Source: Nostoc sp. UHCC 0702
Lineage (GTDB): Bacteria; Cyanobacteriota; Cyanobacteriia; Cyanobacteriales; Nostocaceae
Direction of reading: 5' to 3'
Assembly: GCA_017164015.1 (NCBI GenBank)
Contig: CP071065.1
Coordinates: 5,594,091-5,658,090, forward strand
DNA length: 64,000 bases
Shown in pieces: positions 9,230-17,481 of the stretch (position 1 is the first letter of the stretch; every line of letters begins with the position of its first letter). Both the position numbers and the translations under genes were made by a program. The notes below the pieces were generated by a model. That model was not told the origin of the DNA and made no database searches. It saw only the letters and a list, made by a program, of their open reading frames with translations.

Positions 9230-9712
9230 ATGGCAACGCAAAAAAAACCCGATCTGAGCGATCCTCTATTAAGAGCCAAACTCGCCAAAGGCATGGGCCA
9301 CAACTATTATGGCGAACCAGCTTGGCCCAATGACCTACTGTACATATTTCCAGTTGTAATTATGGGTTCGTTCGCTTGTATAGTGGCTCTAGCTGTGCTA
9401 GACCCAGCAATGACAGGTGAACCAGCCAATCCTTTCGCCACACCATTGGAAATTTTGCCAGAGTGGTATTTGTATCCAGTATTCCAGATTTTGCGATCGC
9501 TTCCTAACAAACTCTTAGGAGTGTTAGCAATGGCTTCCGTACCTCTGGGACTGATCCTCGTTCCCTTTATTGAGAACGTCAATAAGTTTCAAAACCCCTT
9601 CCGCCGTCCAGTAGCGACTACAGTGTTCCTTTTTGGCACTCTCGTCACTCTGTGGCTGGGTATTGGTGCTGCCTTACCATTAGACAAATCTTTGACCTTG
9701 GGACTTTTCTAA
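9230..9712 (+). CDS. petD: cytochrome b6f complex subunit IV
   Basis: 160-residue integral membrane partner of cytochrome b6, contributing to the Qo quinol site (PEWY motif in LEILPEWYLYPVFQIL) and holding chlorophyll in the complex. Three membrane helices are seen: residues about 36-57, 95-115 and 127-147. Length is standard. A good Shine-Dalgarno (AGGAG near 9211) precedes the ATG. It is presumably co-transcribed with petB, and a long inverted repeat starts 22 bp after its stop. Confidence 0.98.
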   Translation: MATQKKPDLSDPLLRAKLAKGMGHNYYGEPAWPNDLLYIFPVVIMGSFACIVALAVLDPAMTGEPANPFATPLEILPEWYLYPVFQILRSLPNKLLGVLAMASVPLGLILVPFIENVNKFQNPFRRPVATTVFLFGTLVTLWLGIGAALPLDKSLTLGLF

Positions 9713-9733
9713 ACTAGTCACTTCAAAGAGTTT

Positions 9734-9796
9734 TGACGCCTGTGATTTTCAGAAGCATATTATAGATATGCTTTTGAAAAAAATTAACAGGCGTCA
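9734..9796. terminator. nested long inverted repeat after petD
   Basis: Outer perfect arms TGACGCCTGT (9734-9743) and ACAGGCGTCA (9787-9796) enclose a second hairpin, TTCAGAAGCATAT / ATATGCTTTTGAA, around a TATAG loop. The transcript could fold into a stem of more than 20 bp. It lies just after petD, so it may act as a terminator or RNA-stabilising 3' end, or it may be a small palindromic element. Confidence 0.6.
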
Positions 9797-9896
9797 ATTT
9801 TAATAATCCAGCTGGCATATGGGATTGAAAGTTTTGGATGTAAAAGCCATTCCAAAATCTCAAATCACCAAAACACAACAAATATAAATATATTTC

Positions 9897-10190
9897 ACCT
9901 GTCGCGGCGAAGCGCGAATCTAAGGGCGTCAGAGTAACCGCACTATACCTTTGTATGAGTTCGATAGAAATGCCGCTCAGACGGGGTTCCCACGCCACTT
10001 GCTCAACTTGGGGAGACCCCAAGACCGCAGTGGCTCCCCATGAGCGACTGGCGTTAGCGCAGCGTTAGCGAGCTTGCGAGCGTCACCCCAAGGGGTACTT
10101 AAACAAGTTTAGAGTTATCAAATTCTTTGCTGATAACTGTTAACTACTCCCTATCCCCAGTCCCTAATCCCTAGCCCCTTTTACTTAGGT
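9897..10190. repeat. mosaic of short intergenic repeats
   Basis: No gene. The segment 9901-10100 is a patchwork of GC-rich interspersed repeat motifs of the kind scattered in Nostocales genomes (GCGGCGAAGCGCGAA, GGAGACCCCAAGACC, GCGACTGGCGTTAGCGCAGCGTTAGCGAG). It is followed by a short CCC-A/T-GTCCCTA-type run at 10149-10180. These look like debris of small palindromic elements. Confidence 0.5.
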
Positions 10191-10362
10191 TAATGTTAAG
10201 TTGCTAGTTACAATCCTCCTAATGCCAAAATCAGCCATATTTTGTATTTTGGTAGAAAAAATCCGCCAGACTAGGTTTTTTTTAGCTATCAGAGAAATTT
10301 TGCTAAAAGTGCAAAATTTAATAACTAGCAACTTAGGTTTACTTATATTCAAAACACCGTCA

Positions 10363-10806
10363 ATGTTTAGCATAGTGCAGCAAGACCATCTGACGGTGAA
10401 GAGCGAACTGAGCCTTCTAAACCAAGTGCAACAATGGTTTGAGCAGTTTTGTCTAAAATATTTGTTTCAACTTGGCTGGTCAGAAAGTCAACTTTATCGC
10501 CTCAACTTAGCATTAGCAGAGGGCTTTACCAATGCAGTTCGTCATGCTCATCGTGCTTTACCACCAGAAACAACCATAGAGATTGAAGTTAGCTTATGGA
10601 TAGACAGACTGGAAATAAAAATTTGGGATTATGGAAAACCTTTTAATCCTGATGCGATCGCAGAGCCAGAACCAGGTACTCTGCAAGCAGGAGGTTACGG
10701 ATGGTTTCTCCTACGGCGTTTAGCTGACCGTGTTGTCTACGAACGCAGTGCAGATGAGAGAAATTGTTTGCTGATTGTCAAATATGCCAAAGAAGGTCAA
10801 ATATAA
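10363..10806 (+). CDS. anti-sigma regulatory factor (RsbW-type ATP-binding protein)
   Basis: 147 residues from the ATG at 10363; an in-frame TTG at 10201 would add 54 residues unlike the family. It is a GHKL/HATPase_c_2 fold with N-box LALAEGFTNAVRHAH, G1-box IWDYGKPF and G2-box GGYGWFLLRRLAD. Family members are serine kinases that bind sigma factors and phosphorylate STAS-domain anti-sigma antagonists. No STAS partner or sigma factor is encoded nearby. It lies on the same strand downstream of petD but is separated by about 650 bp of repeats, so it is probably an independent unit. Confidence 0.85.
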   Translation: MFSIVQQDHLTVKSELSLLNQVQQWFEQFCLKYLFQLGWSESQLYRLNLALAEGFTNAVRHAHRALPPETTIEIEVSLWIDRLEIKIWDYGKPFNPDAIAEPEPGTLQAGGYGWFLLRRLADRVVYERSADERNCLLIVKYAKEGQI

Positions 10807-10818
10807 AAACAAGGAGTT

Positions 10819-10864
10819 AGAAGCCACGAGTTGAAATCATGATATTTCCCAACTCCTGGCTTCT
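10819..10864. terminator. inverted repeat, likely terminator of the anti-sigma gene
   Basis: Arms AGAAGCCACGAGTTG (10819-10833) and CAACTCCTGGCTTCT (10850-10864) pair with one mismatch around a 16-base loop, 13 bp after the stop codon. There is no long T run, so the terminator function is inferred from position. Confidence 0.5.
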
Positions 10865-11325
10865 GACCCCTGGTTTGTGACTACACTCCTCACTCTCAGC
10901 GAACTGCCTTAACTGAATAAAATTAATTTTGCTTTGATCTACGTAATTGTTCTAAGTATATCTTACTAAGTATATATTTATATTTTGGTATTAAAAAAAT
11001 TACTTAATTTAGTAAAGTCAGCATACGAGTTGCAGCTAATACTTTGTTAGCATTTGGCAGCAAGTAGTTGGTAATTTTAACTTTTGTTGAGGCACGGCTC
11101 ACCAAGCCTAGTAATGCTATCAATGAATAAAAACTAGTGCATCTGAGCTAAAACACAAAGTCAATTGCATAATCACATTCGTGTTTGGCCCTTAACAGTC
11201 AACACAATAACATATGCAACGCCTGATCTAGAACAGCTTACTAGCTTTGGTGACTCTCTTGAATTTGTATTTTCCAACAAGAGCCGTTTAGCGCTGACAG
11301 AGATAGAGGAAATTGGGAACAATAT
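10865..11325. other. AT-rich spacer upstream of the GDP-mannose dehydratase gene
   Basis: No open coding region. An AT-rich stretch (about 10915-11020, with AAGTATAT repeated) is followed by ordinary sequence up to the ATG at 11326. It presumably holds the promoter; no specific site can be assigned. Confidence 0.35.
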
Positions 11326-12336
11326 ATGACTAAGACAGCCTTAATTACAGGAATTACTGGTCAAGATGGCTACTATCTCAGCCATCTGCTTCTGAACCAA
11401 GCTTACCGAGTTGTGGGATTGGTATCGCCACATCGACAACCGAATTTAGCAAAACTGGGAAACTTGGCAACCAGGGTGGAAATTTACACAGTTGATTTGA
11501 GAGACAGTAAGGCGCTGTTAACTGCGGTTGAACAACTGCGCCCCCAAGAAATTTACAATTTGGCTGCTCCTAGTTTTGTTCCTGATTCCTGGCAAGACCC
11601 TCTAGGAACTTTGGATTTAATCACCGGCACTGCGACTCGGCTATTAGAAGCGGTGCGACAGGCTGGTTTATCTACACGGTTTTATCAAGCCAGCAGTTCT
11701 GAAATGTTTGGGGATGTGACCTGTTCTCCTCAAGATGAGGAAACCCCCTTTCGTCCGAAAAATCCCTATGCGGCGGCTAAGTTACACGCCCACTGGACAA
11801 TGGTGCATCACCGACAGCGCTACGGTTTATTTGCTTGTAGTGGAATTCTCTACAATCATGAGTCTCCCCTACGTCCACCTCAGTTTGTCACCCGCAAAGT
11901 TTCTTTAGCAGCTGCATCAATTAAATTAGGTTTAACTCAAACCCTAGAAATGGGCAACCTAGATGCCAAACGCGACTGGGGATTTGCTGGAGATTACGTT
12001 GAGGCAATGTGGCGGATGCTACAAGTTGATGAGCCAGAAGAATACGCAATTGGTACGGGTAAACTCCACAGTGTCAGAGAATTAGTTTCTACAGCCTTCG
12101 AGTGTGTGGGATTAGACTGGCAAAAATATGTAGTAATTAATACTAATTTATTAAGAGCAGACGAACATTTTCAATTGGTCGCCAACCCAAGCAAAGCCAA
12201 AAAAAATCTGGGTTGGGAACCTCAAGTCAGCTTTGAAGAACTTTTAGAGAAAATGGTAAAAACCGATATGGAGCGGTTGCAAAATGGTCTAGTGACACCC
12301 ACCTCTGCATCCTCTCTAGGAGTTGAAAAAAGATAA
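11326..12336 (+). CDS. gmd: GDP-mannose 4,6-dehydratase
   Basis: Converts GDP-D-mannose to GDP-4-keto-6-deoxymannose, the precursor of GDP-fucose, GDP-rhamnose and related sugars. It is an extended SDR with GITGQDG at 9-15, the ASSSEMFG block (122-129), Tyr148/Lys152 in NPYAAAKLHAHW, and the GMD signatures LYNHESPLRPPQFVTRK and GNLDAKRDWG. The 336 residues are family-typical. The next gene starts on the base after its stop. No fucose synthase (fcl) or GDP-6-deoxymannose reductase lies beside it, so the final sugar is unknown. Confidence 0.93.
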   Translation: MTKTALITGITGQDGYYLSHLLLNQAYRVVGLVSPHRQPNLAKLGNLATRVEIYTVDLRDSKALLTAVEQLRPQEIYNLAAPSFVPDSWQDPLGTLDLITGTATRLLEAVRQAGLSTRFYQASSSEMFGDVTCSPQDEETPFRPKNPYAAAKLHAHWTMVHHRQRYGLFACSGILYNHESPLRPPQFVTRKVSLAAASIKLGLTQTLEMGNLDAKRDWGFAGDYVEAMWRMLQVDEPEEYAIGTGKLHSVRELVSTAFECVGLDWQKYVVINTNLLRADEHFQLVANPSKAKKNLGWEPQVSFEELLEKMVKTDMERLQNGLVTPTSASSLGVEKR

Positions 12337-13503
12337 ATGCTAATTGATACAGTAAGAAAAAGCCTAAATTCAAGTGGTAATGTTAACAAACAAGTCAACC
12401 ATGTGTTCGTGTTTCTAGAGATTTTTGTACGTGAAGGTGGTATTCAATCTTACGTAAAGGATATTTTTCGGGCGTATTTGGGGTTAAGTGCAGGCTATCA
12501 GGCAGAAGTCTTTGTGCTGCGAGATAGTTCTGATTGTTCAAATGCTTTCGAGTGCGATAATTTAAAGTTTAATTACTTTCAAAATCAGTCTCCTCAGATG
12601 GGCAGGGTGAAAATGGCTGTGGCTCTGCTCAAGTATTTATTGCAAAAACGCCCCCAGCACGTTTTCTGTGGTCACATCAACCTAGCAGTACTAATACAAA
12701 CCCTTTGCCAGCCTTTGGGGATTCCCTACACTGTCTTAACTTACGGCAAAGAAGTTTGGGAACCACTCAAACATCAAGAACGTCGCGCCCTAGCATCAGC
12801 AGCGGGAATTTGGACAATTAGTCGCTACAGCCGCGATCGCGCCTGTGCTGCGAATAATCTAGACTCCAACAAGGTGAAAATGCTTGCTTGTGCCATTGAT
12901 GGAAATCAATTTACTCCTGGGTCTAAGCTACCGGAATTAGTCGAAAAGTATAATTTAACAGGCGCTAAGGTGCTAATGACCGTGGCGCGACTGTGGTCAG
13001 GGGACATCTACAAAGGCGTGGATGTTACTATTCGGGCCTTACCTCAAATAGCTCAGGTTTTCCCAGAAGTGAAATATTTGGTGATTGGTCGTGGCGATGA
13101 TCAGCCGCGATTAGCCCAGCTAGCTAAAGACTTAGGTGTAAGTTCGCGCGTTGTTTTTGCTGGTTTCATTCCCACAGAACAACTAATGGCACACTACCAC
13201 CTTGCTGATGCCTATATTATGCCCTCTCAAGAAGGCTTTGGCATTGTTTATTTAGAAGCAATGGCTTGTGGGATACCAGTGCTATCTGGTGATGACGATG
13301 GCTCAGCTGACCCCTTGGCTGATGGTAAGCTAGGATGGCGAGTTCCCCACCGCAATCCCGACGCAGTAGCAGCAGCTTGTATAGAAATCCTCAAAGGCGA
13401 TGACCAACGTTGTGATGGACAGTGGTTACGAGAGCAAGCGATCGCTAATTTTGGCATGGATGCCTTTCAACAGCAGGTTTTGTCTCTAGTCAGCAGTCTA
13501 TAG
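12337..13503 (+). CDS. family 4 glycosyltransferase
   Basis: 388-residue GT-B fold retaining glycosyltransferase. The N-terminal half has the glycine turn VREGGIQSYV; the C-terminal half has the GT4 donor-site block SQEGFGIVYLEAMACGIPVLSG, i.e. the E-x7-E motif with the upstream GVDVTIRAL/VIGRG pattern. It starts on the base following the gmd stop (TAAATG), so the two are surely one operon. By inference it transfers the 6-deoxyhexose made from the gmd product or mannose to a glycan. Confidence 0.9.
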   Translation: MLIDTVRKSLNSSGNVNKQVNHVFVFLEIFVREGGIQSYVKDIFRAYLGLSAGYQAEVFVLRDSSDCSNAFECDNLKFNYFQNQSPQMGRVKMAVALLKYLLQKRPQHVFCGHINLAVLIQTLCQPLGIPYTVLTYGKEVWEPLKHQERRALASAAGIWTISRYSRDRACAANNLDSNKVKMLACAIDGNQFTPGSKLPELVEKYNLTGAKVLMTVARLWSGDIYKGVDVTIRALPQIAQVFPEVKYLVIGRGDDQPRLAQLAKDLGVSSRVVFAGFIPTEQLMAHYHLADAYIMPSQEGFGIVYLEAMACGIPVLSGDDDGSADPLADGKLGWRVPHRNPDAVAAACIEILKGDDQRCDGQWLREQAIANFGMDAFQQQVLSLVSSL

Positions 13504-13510
13504 TCCAAAA

Positions 13511-13680
13511 GGGTCAGTTGTCAGTTGTCAGTTGTCAGTTGTCAATTGTCCCCCTCATCCCCCCATCTCCCCTACCCCCAGTCATCAGTCATCTTCCCTT
13601 TTTTCACCATTGACTATTGACCACTGACTATTGACTACTCCCTAAACTCGCTATCCTAGAGGGAGAGCAAGACAATATTT
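13511..13680. repeat. short tandem repeats (GTCAGTT type)
   Basis: Heptamer runs related to GTCAGTT (13513-13550), a C-rich stretch and ACTGACTATTGACTA-type repeats fill the space up to the next gene. These are short tandemly repeated repetitive sequences typical of heterocystous cyanobacteria; no gene. Confidence 0.6.
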
Positions 13681-13685
13681 AAAAA

Positions 13686-14060
13686 ATGAGCCTTAAATCT
13701 TTTCAGCTAAATCTTGCCAATCTTCGCCCTTGGCTCACTGTGTTAGCAGTTTTCTGGTTACTAGCATCATTGGGCTTGGGCTGGTTGGTGAATTCGTTAT
13801 TGATTATTTTTGGATTGCTGCTGTTAGCACCTGTGATTGCCTTCTTCGGGTTTCGCTGGTGGCTGCAACGCAACTTGGTTACTGACCAGTGTCCGGTGTG
13901 CGGATATGAATTTACTGGTTTAAATAACAGCCAGTTGCAGTGCGCTAATTGCGGAGAGCGCATTTTAGTACAAAATGGTCATTTTCGGCGCTTTACACCA
14001 GATGGCACAATTGATGTGACGGCAATTGAAGTACCAGCTAAATCACTGGAAGATTCATAA
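13686..14060 (+). CDS. small membrane protein with C-terminal zinc ribbon
   Basis: 124 residues: two adjacent hydrophobic segments (about 17-38 and 40-60) followed by a cytosolic Cys4 ribbon, CPVCG (76-80) and CANCG (93-97). No recognised family. The pattern suggests a membrane-anchored zinc-ribbon protein; function unknown. It stands alone between repeats, with an A-rich region and no strong ribosome site upstream of the ATG. Confidence 0.75.
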   Translation: MSLKSFQLNLANLRPWLTVLAVFWLLASLGLGWLVNSLLIIFGLLLLAPVIAFFGFRWWLQRNLVTDQCPVCGYEFTGLNNSQLQCANCGERILVQNGHFRRFTPDGTIDVTAIEVPAKSLEDS

Positions 14061-14099
14061 GAAATAAGCTGTTCCAGACAAAGATTGCATATCGAATTG

Positions 14100-14215
14100 T
14101 GTTGACTGATGACTGATGACTGATGGCTGATGACTGTCATCGGTTATCAGTCAACTACCTTTACAAGAGATTATGCAATTGACTTTGTGTTTTAGCTTAT
14201 TGTTCATGGTTAGCG
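14100..14215. repeat. GACTGAT tandem repeat in the convergent spacer
   Basis: A run of ACTGATG heptamers (14103-14140) ends in a short inverted repeat and lies between two convergent genes. It may help end both transcripts; that is inference. Confidence 0.5.
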
Positions 14216-14986
14216 CTAACTGCTAACCTTAATTTTGTTGTCTTCAGTAGCAGCCAGTTTACTTTCAATATCTGATACTTGCACCGCACCAGAGAAATTT
14301 TTACTATTCATTACAAAGGTGGGTGTGCCAGCTATCCCCAATTTTTGAGCTAGTTGGATATCTTGCCCAATAGCTGTATTCGCAAGCAGGCGATCGCGCT
14401 GAAACTTTTGCAAGTCTAAATTGAGTTTTTTGGCAATATCTAAATACAAATCTTCACCAAGTTGCTTTTGATTATCAAACAAAGCATCGTGATATTCCCA
14501 GAACTTGCCCTGCTGATTTGCCGCCCAAGCAGCTTGTGCAGCTGGTAGTGCCTCAGCATGAATTGCAGTCAAGGGTAAATGTTTATAAGCCACTATCAAA
14601 TCATTCTGATGGTTTGCTAGCAATGACTTAAGTGTTTTATGCGCCTCTGCACAGTAGGGACATTGAAAGTCTGAGAATTCTATTAATACAGTTTTTGATT
14701 TTGCCTGGCCGAAAATAGGAGAATCGCCAATAACAACTTGGGGATTATTTTTTAAATCCTCTAAAAATGCCTGTTGTGCTTGCTTGAATTTCTGTTGCTG
14801 TTGCTGCTGGTACACCTGGACGGATTCGAGAATTGCCTCTGGGTGTTGGCGGAGAATTTGTAAAACTTGCTGTTCTAGTTGAGGATTAATTTCGCTGACT
14901 GCTTGTGCAGGGAGTGACCAGCCTAAGACTAGACAAAGTAAACCCAAGATGACCCAGGTACGTAAATCATCAAAGAATTGACGCAT
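14216..14986 (-). CDS. DsbA-family thiol:disulfide oxidoreductase, exported
   Basis: 256 residues. The N-terminal hydrophobic segment (11-29) ending AQA is a signal peptide or anchor. It is followed by a Gln-rich helical linker (about 55-80) and a thioredoxin fold with the redox pair Cys109-Pro-Tyr-Cys112 in FSDFQCPYCAEA, and a cis-proline loop GIAGTPTFVMN. Family members introduce or shuffle disulfides in periplasmic or lumenal proteins. No partner oxidase (DsbB/VKOR) is beside it. Confidence 0.9.
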   Translation of the reverse strand: MRQFFDDLRTWVILGLLCLVLGWSLPAQAVSEINPQLEQQVLQILRQHPEAILESVQVYQQQQQQKFKQAQQAFLEDLKNNPQVVIGDSPIFGQAKSKTVLIEFSDFQCPYCAEAHKTLKSLLANHQNDLIVAYKHLPLTAIHAEALPAAQAAWAANQQGKFWEYHDALFDNQKQLGEDLYLDIAKKLNLDLQKFQRDRLLANTAIGQDIQLAQKLGIAGTPTFVMNSKNFSGAVQVSDIESKLAATEDNKIKVSS

Positions 14987-15360
14987 ACTAAAATACTGAA
15001 TAATTCAACATTTTTATAGTACTGAAAAAACCAGAGATTCAGGGTTGTAAAATTTTACATAAAATAGGTTTACAAATTGTACTAATTGTACAGGTATCTT
15101 TGCAGACATAATTAAATGTATAGCACAAGCCTTGGTGGTTAGGACATCAACAGATGATAAAACCTATACACAAAAAGACTTTTCACCCAGTCCCCAGTCC
15201 CCAGTCCCCAGTCCCCAGTCCCCAGTCCCCAGTCCCCAGTCCCCAGTCCCCTGCTATAATATGTCCGCTGCGATCGCACAGGGCAAATGCACCTAAAATT
15301 GATTCGATAACATGGTGTTAATAAAGATGTGCGATCGCTAATTATCTGAAGTTTACGTGT
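14987..15360. repeat. spacer with CCCCAGT heptamer array
   Basis: No gene. At 15187-15251 the heptamer CCCCAGT is repeated about nine times in register. HIP1 octamers (GCGATCGC) occur at about 15271 and 15331. The left 200 bp is AT-rich and may hold the promoter of the DsbA-like gene. Confidence 0.6.
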
Positions 15361-15550
15361 TATATCATGTCCCTTTAAACACTTATGATATCTGTGGAGG
15401 TCGGTAATTGGGAACTTGTACTGAGCGAAGCCGAAGTATTGGTAATTGGTAATTGGTTTTGAGTATTACCTATTACCCATTACCCATTACCTATTACCTA
15501 TTACCAAGCAAACCGACTATATCGTAAGTAATTAACCGAACTTGATATTA
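15361..15550. mobile_element. MITE-like element, family A, copy 1
   Basis: Left end TATATCATGTCCCTTTAAA and right end (inverted) TAATATCAAGTTCGGTTAA are imperfect inverted repeats, each followed inwards by ACTTATGATAT / ACTTACGATAT. The core contains TAATTGG and ATTACCT runs that are complementary and could form a long hairpin. It lacks coding capacity. Other copies lie at 45409-45553 and 62292-62384. The right end provides the TAA stop of the rhodanese gene (15548-15550). Confidence 0.75.
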
Positions 15551-16402
15551 CATGATTGTGCTATCAATGGGTAGTGAAAAGTCACGAGACCATTCATTCC
15601 AAGAACCAAAATAATTTCTAGCAGTAATTCCAGCCTCTTCAAGGGCTATTAATGTATTAGCAGCCCTAGAACCCTTAAAGCAGTAAACGTACACAATAGA
15701 CTGTGAAGTAATACCTACTGACTGACAAATTTCTCGGATTTCGGCAGGCGATCGCAACGTGGGAATTTCCGAATCACAATTCATTAAACGATGCCATTCT
15801 AACCATACTGCATTAGGGATTCTACCTTTGCGAGGACAAAAATCAGGATGGTAGGGAGAAGAACTCAGCCCAAGCCATTCCTCCCTGTCACGCACATCTA
15901 ATTTAATAATCTCTGGATTGTCAATTGCTTGCAACATTTCAGTTGTAGTCACCATCATGTCAGCTTGAGGATGCAATCTAAATATGCTGCTTTCAGGTTC
16001 AGGAACTTCATCAGTGGTAGGTAATTCAGCAGCTAGCCAAGCTTTATATCCTCCTTGTAAAACAGATACCTGAGTGCAGCCCAAATACTTTAATAAAAAA
16101 GCTGCTCGACAAGATTGCCCATAGCCTTTATTTAAAGCATCTTCATACACAATTAACTTTTCTGTACCAGATATTCCTACCTCGCTCATAATTTTGGCAA
16201 AATGCTCTTGCAATTGCTTTAACCCTGCTGGGGAAGAATTCTCTAAAAGATAAGTAAAAAAATCTCTGATATTGATAGATTGGGGAATATGAGAAACAGC
16301 ATAATCTTCTGGGCTTCGCGTATCTATGATGACAAAACTTGATGATTTTTGTGCTAACAGAGACGTGAGTTCTTGAGGAGAGATGAAGAGTTTTGTATTC
16401 AC
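15548..16402 (-). CDS. thiosulfate/3-mercaptopyruvate sulfurtransferase (tandem rhodanese)
   Basis: 284 residues with two rhodanese domains. The N-terminal domain (about 5-130) is inactive-looking; the C-terminal domain (about 150-270) has the catalytic Cys241 loop CFKGSRA. Enzymes of this build move sulfane sulfur from thiosulfate or mercaptopyruvate to cyanide or thiols. The loop CxxGxR-type sequence does not decide between the two substrates. The gene ends at the edge of a MITE-like element, whose terminal TAA is used as its stop, so the C-terminus (DSTIM) may be slightly altered. Confidence 0.87.
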   Translation of the reverse strand: MNTKLFISPQELTSLLAQKSSSFVIIDTRSPEDYAVSHIPQSINIRDFFTYLLENSSPAGLKQLQEHFAKIMSEVGISGTEKLIVYEDALNKGYGQSCRAAFLLKYLGCTQVSVLQGGYKAWLAAELPTTDEVPEPESSIFRLHPQADMMVTTTEMLQAIDNPEIIKLDVRDREEWLGLSSSPYHPDFCPRKGRIPNAVWLEWHRLMNCDSEIPTLRSPAEIREICQSVGITSQSIVYVYCFKGSRAANTLIALEEAGITARNYFGSWNEWSRDFSLPIDSTIM

Positions 16403-16788
16403 GCTTTCATTGTTCTGTTATCGTGCCATTAAGCATTATCGCCCCTCCCAAATTAGTGCTTTGAAGTCAAAATTACAGAAGCACTAATGTTGAGTGTTAT
16501 GGAAAAACTTTTGTGGACAGTGATGTTATAAAAATATCCAAATAAATTAAGGACAATTAAAGAATATCAGAAGTGTTGAATGTAGTTACAAAACTTTATA
16601 TACTTAGATGTATTATCAATGGTAAAAATGTCAAAATTTCATAATTTCTTCCATCCTATGGATATAACTGATTTGTTGACACATACAAGCTTGAAGATAG
16701 GGGAATTTATCTAACATCTTTTTACCCCATTGTTAGGTAAGCCCTTTTAAGCTTATAAAGCTAAAATATTTAATAATTCCAGGAACCT
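16403..16788. other. AT-rich spacer before the restriction gene
   Basis: About 386 bp with no coding region and no HIP1 site, noticeably AT-rich. It separates the rhodanese gene from the restriction-modification pair and may mark the edge of a horizontally acquired segment. Confidence 0.35.
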
Positions 16789-17478
16789 ATGTTACAGTTT
16801 ATACTAAATGCAGCAGACATTGCAAAAAAGGCAATGGATAGCGTTGATCCATTACTTAGCGATAAATTTACAACGGTTATACAATTTCTTTCAGATAACC
16901 CTGATGCGGCTGCACGACTAAAAGGTAAGAATCCGCCTATTGTCGGAACAGAAGAATATATTATCGTTAGTGCTACAATTTTCAAAACAGGTCGTGACCC
17001 AAAAACACCCTCACCACCTAGTACAATCCCGGATGAAATGGTAAGTATCATCCTGAACAAGTATTTTGAAGTTCCCTATGAGAAACTGGAAGAAGCTGAA
17101 AAACTACACCGCCTATCAATGGGGGCTGAGAACATTGTAGGGGATTTGCTAGAAAGATATGTAGCGACAGTTATTGAGCCGCATGGATGGATATGGTGTT
17201 CTGGTTCTATCGTTAAAGCAGTTGATTTTATATATCCTGATAATAAAAATGTCTGGCAATCGCTACAAGTAAAAAACAGAGATAATACTGAAAACTCTTC
17301 TTCTGCCGCTATCCGCAAGGGAACAGAAATTAAGAAATGGTTCCGAACTTTTTCTAAAAAAAAGGGGGACAACTGGGCTAATTTTCCCTCATTGCAAGGA
17401 AAAGAGGAACTTTCAGAAGAAGGCTTCAGATCGTATGTTGAAAAATACCTTGTTGCTTTAAGACAGATAAAGTCCTAA
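16789..17478 (+). CDS. type II restriction endonuclease, SinI family (predicted GGWCC)
   Basis: 229 residues, matching the size and the central LHRLSMGAEN..GDLLERY and GWIWCSGS blocks that I associate with SinI-type endonucleases (SinI and AvaII cut G^GWCC). A PD-(D/E)XK-like core can be read as Asp146 (KAVDF) and Gln160-Val-Lys162 (SLQVKNRD), a QxK variant. It is convergent with a cytosine-C5 methyltransferase, their ends 3 bp apart, as expected for a restriction-modification pair. The specificity is inferred from family resemblance and needs testing. Confidence 0.78.
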   Translation: MLQFILNAADIAKKAMDSVDPLLSDKFTTVIQFLSDNPDAAARLKGKNPPIVGTEEYIIVSATIFKTGRDPKTPSPPSTIPDEMVSIILNKYFEVPYEKLEEAEKLHRLSMGAENIVGDLLERYVATVIEPHGWIWCSGSIVKAVDFIYPDNKNVWQSLQVKNRDNTENSSSAAIRKGTEIKKWFRTFSKKKGDNWANFPSLQGKEELSEEGFRSYVEKYLVALRQIKS

Positions 17479-17481
17479 GTC

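Noticed and set aside
10201..10362. N-terminal 54-residue extension of the anti-sigma protein from a TTG
   Set aside because: The segment does not resemble the family, and the ATG at 10363 gives a normal-sized protein.
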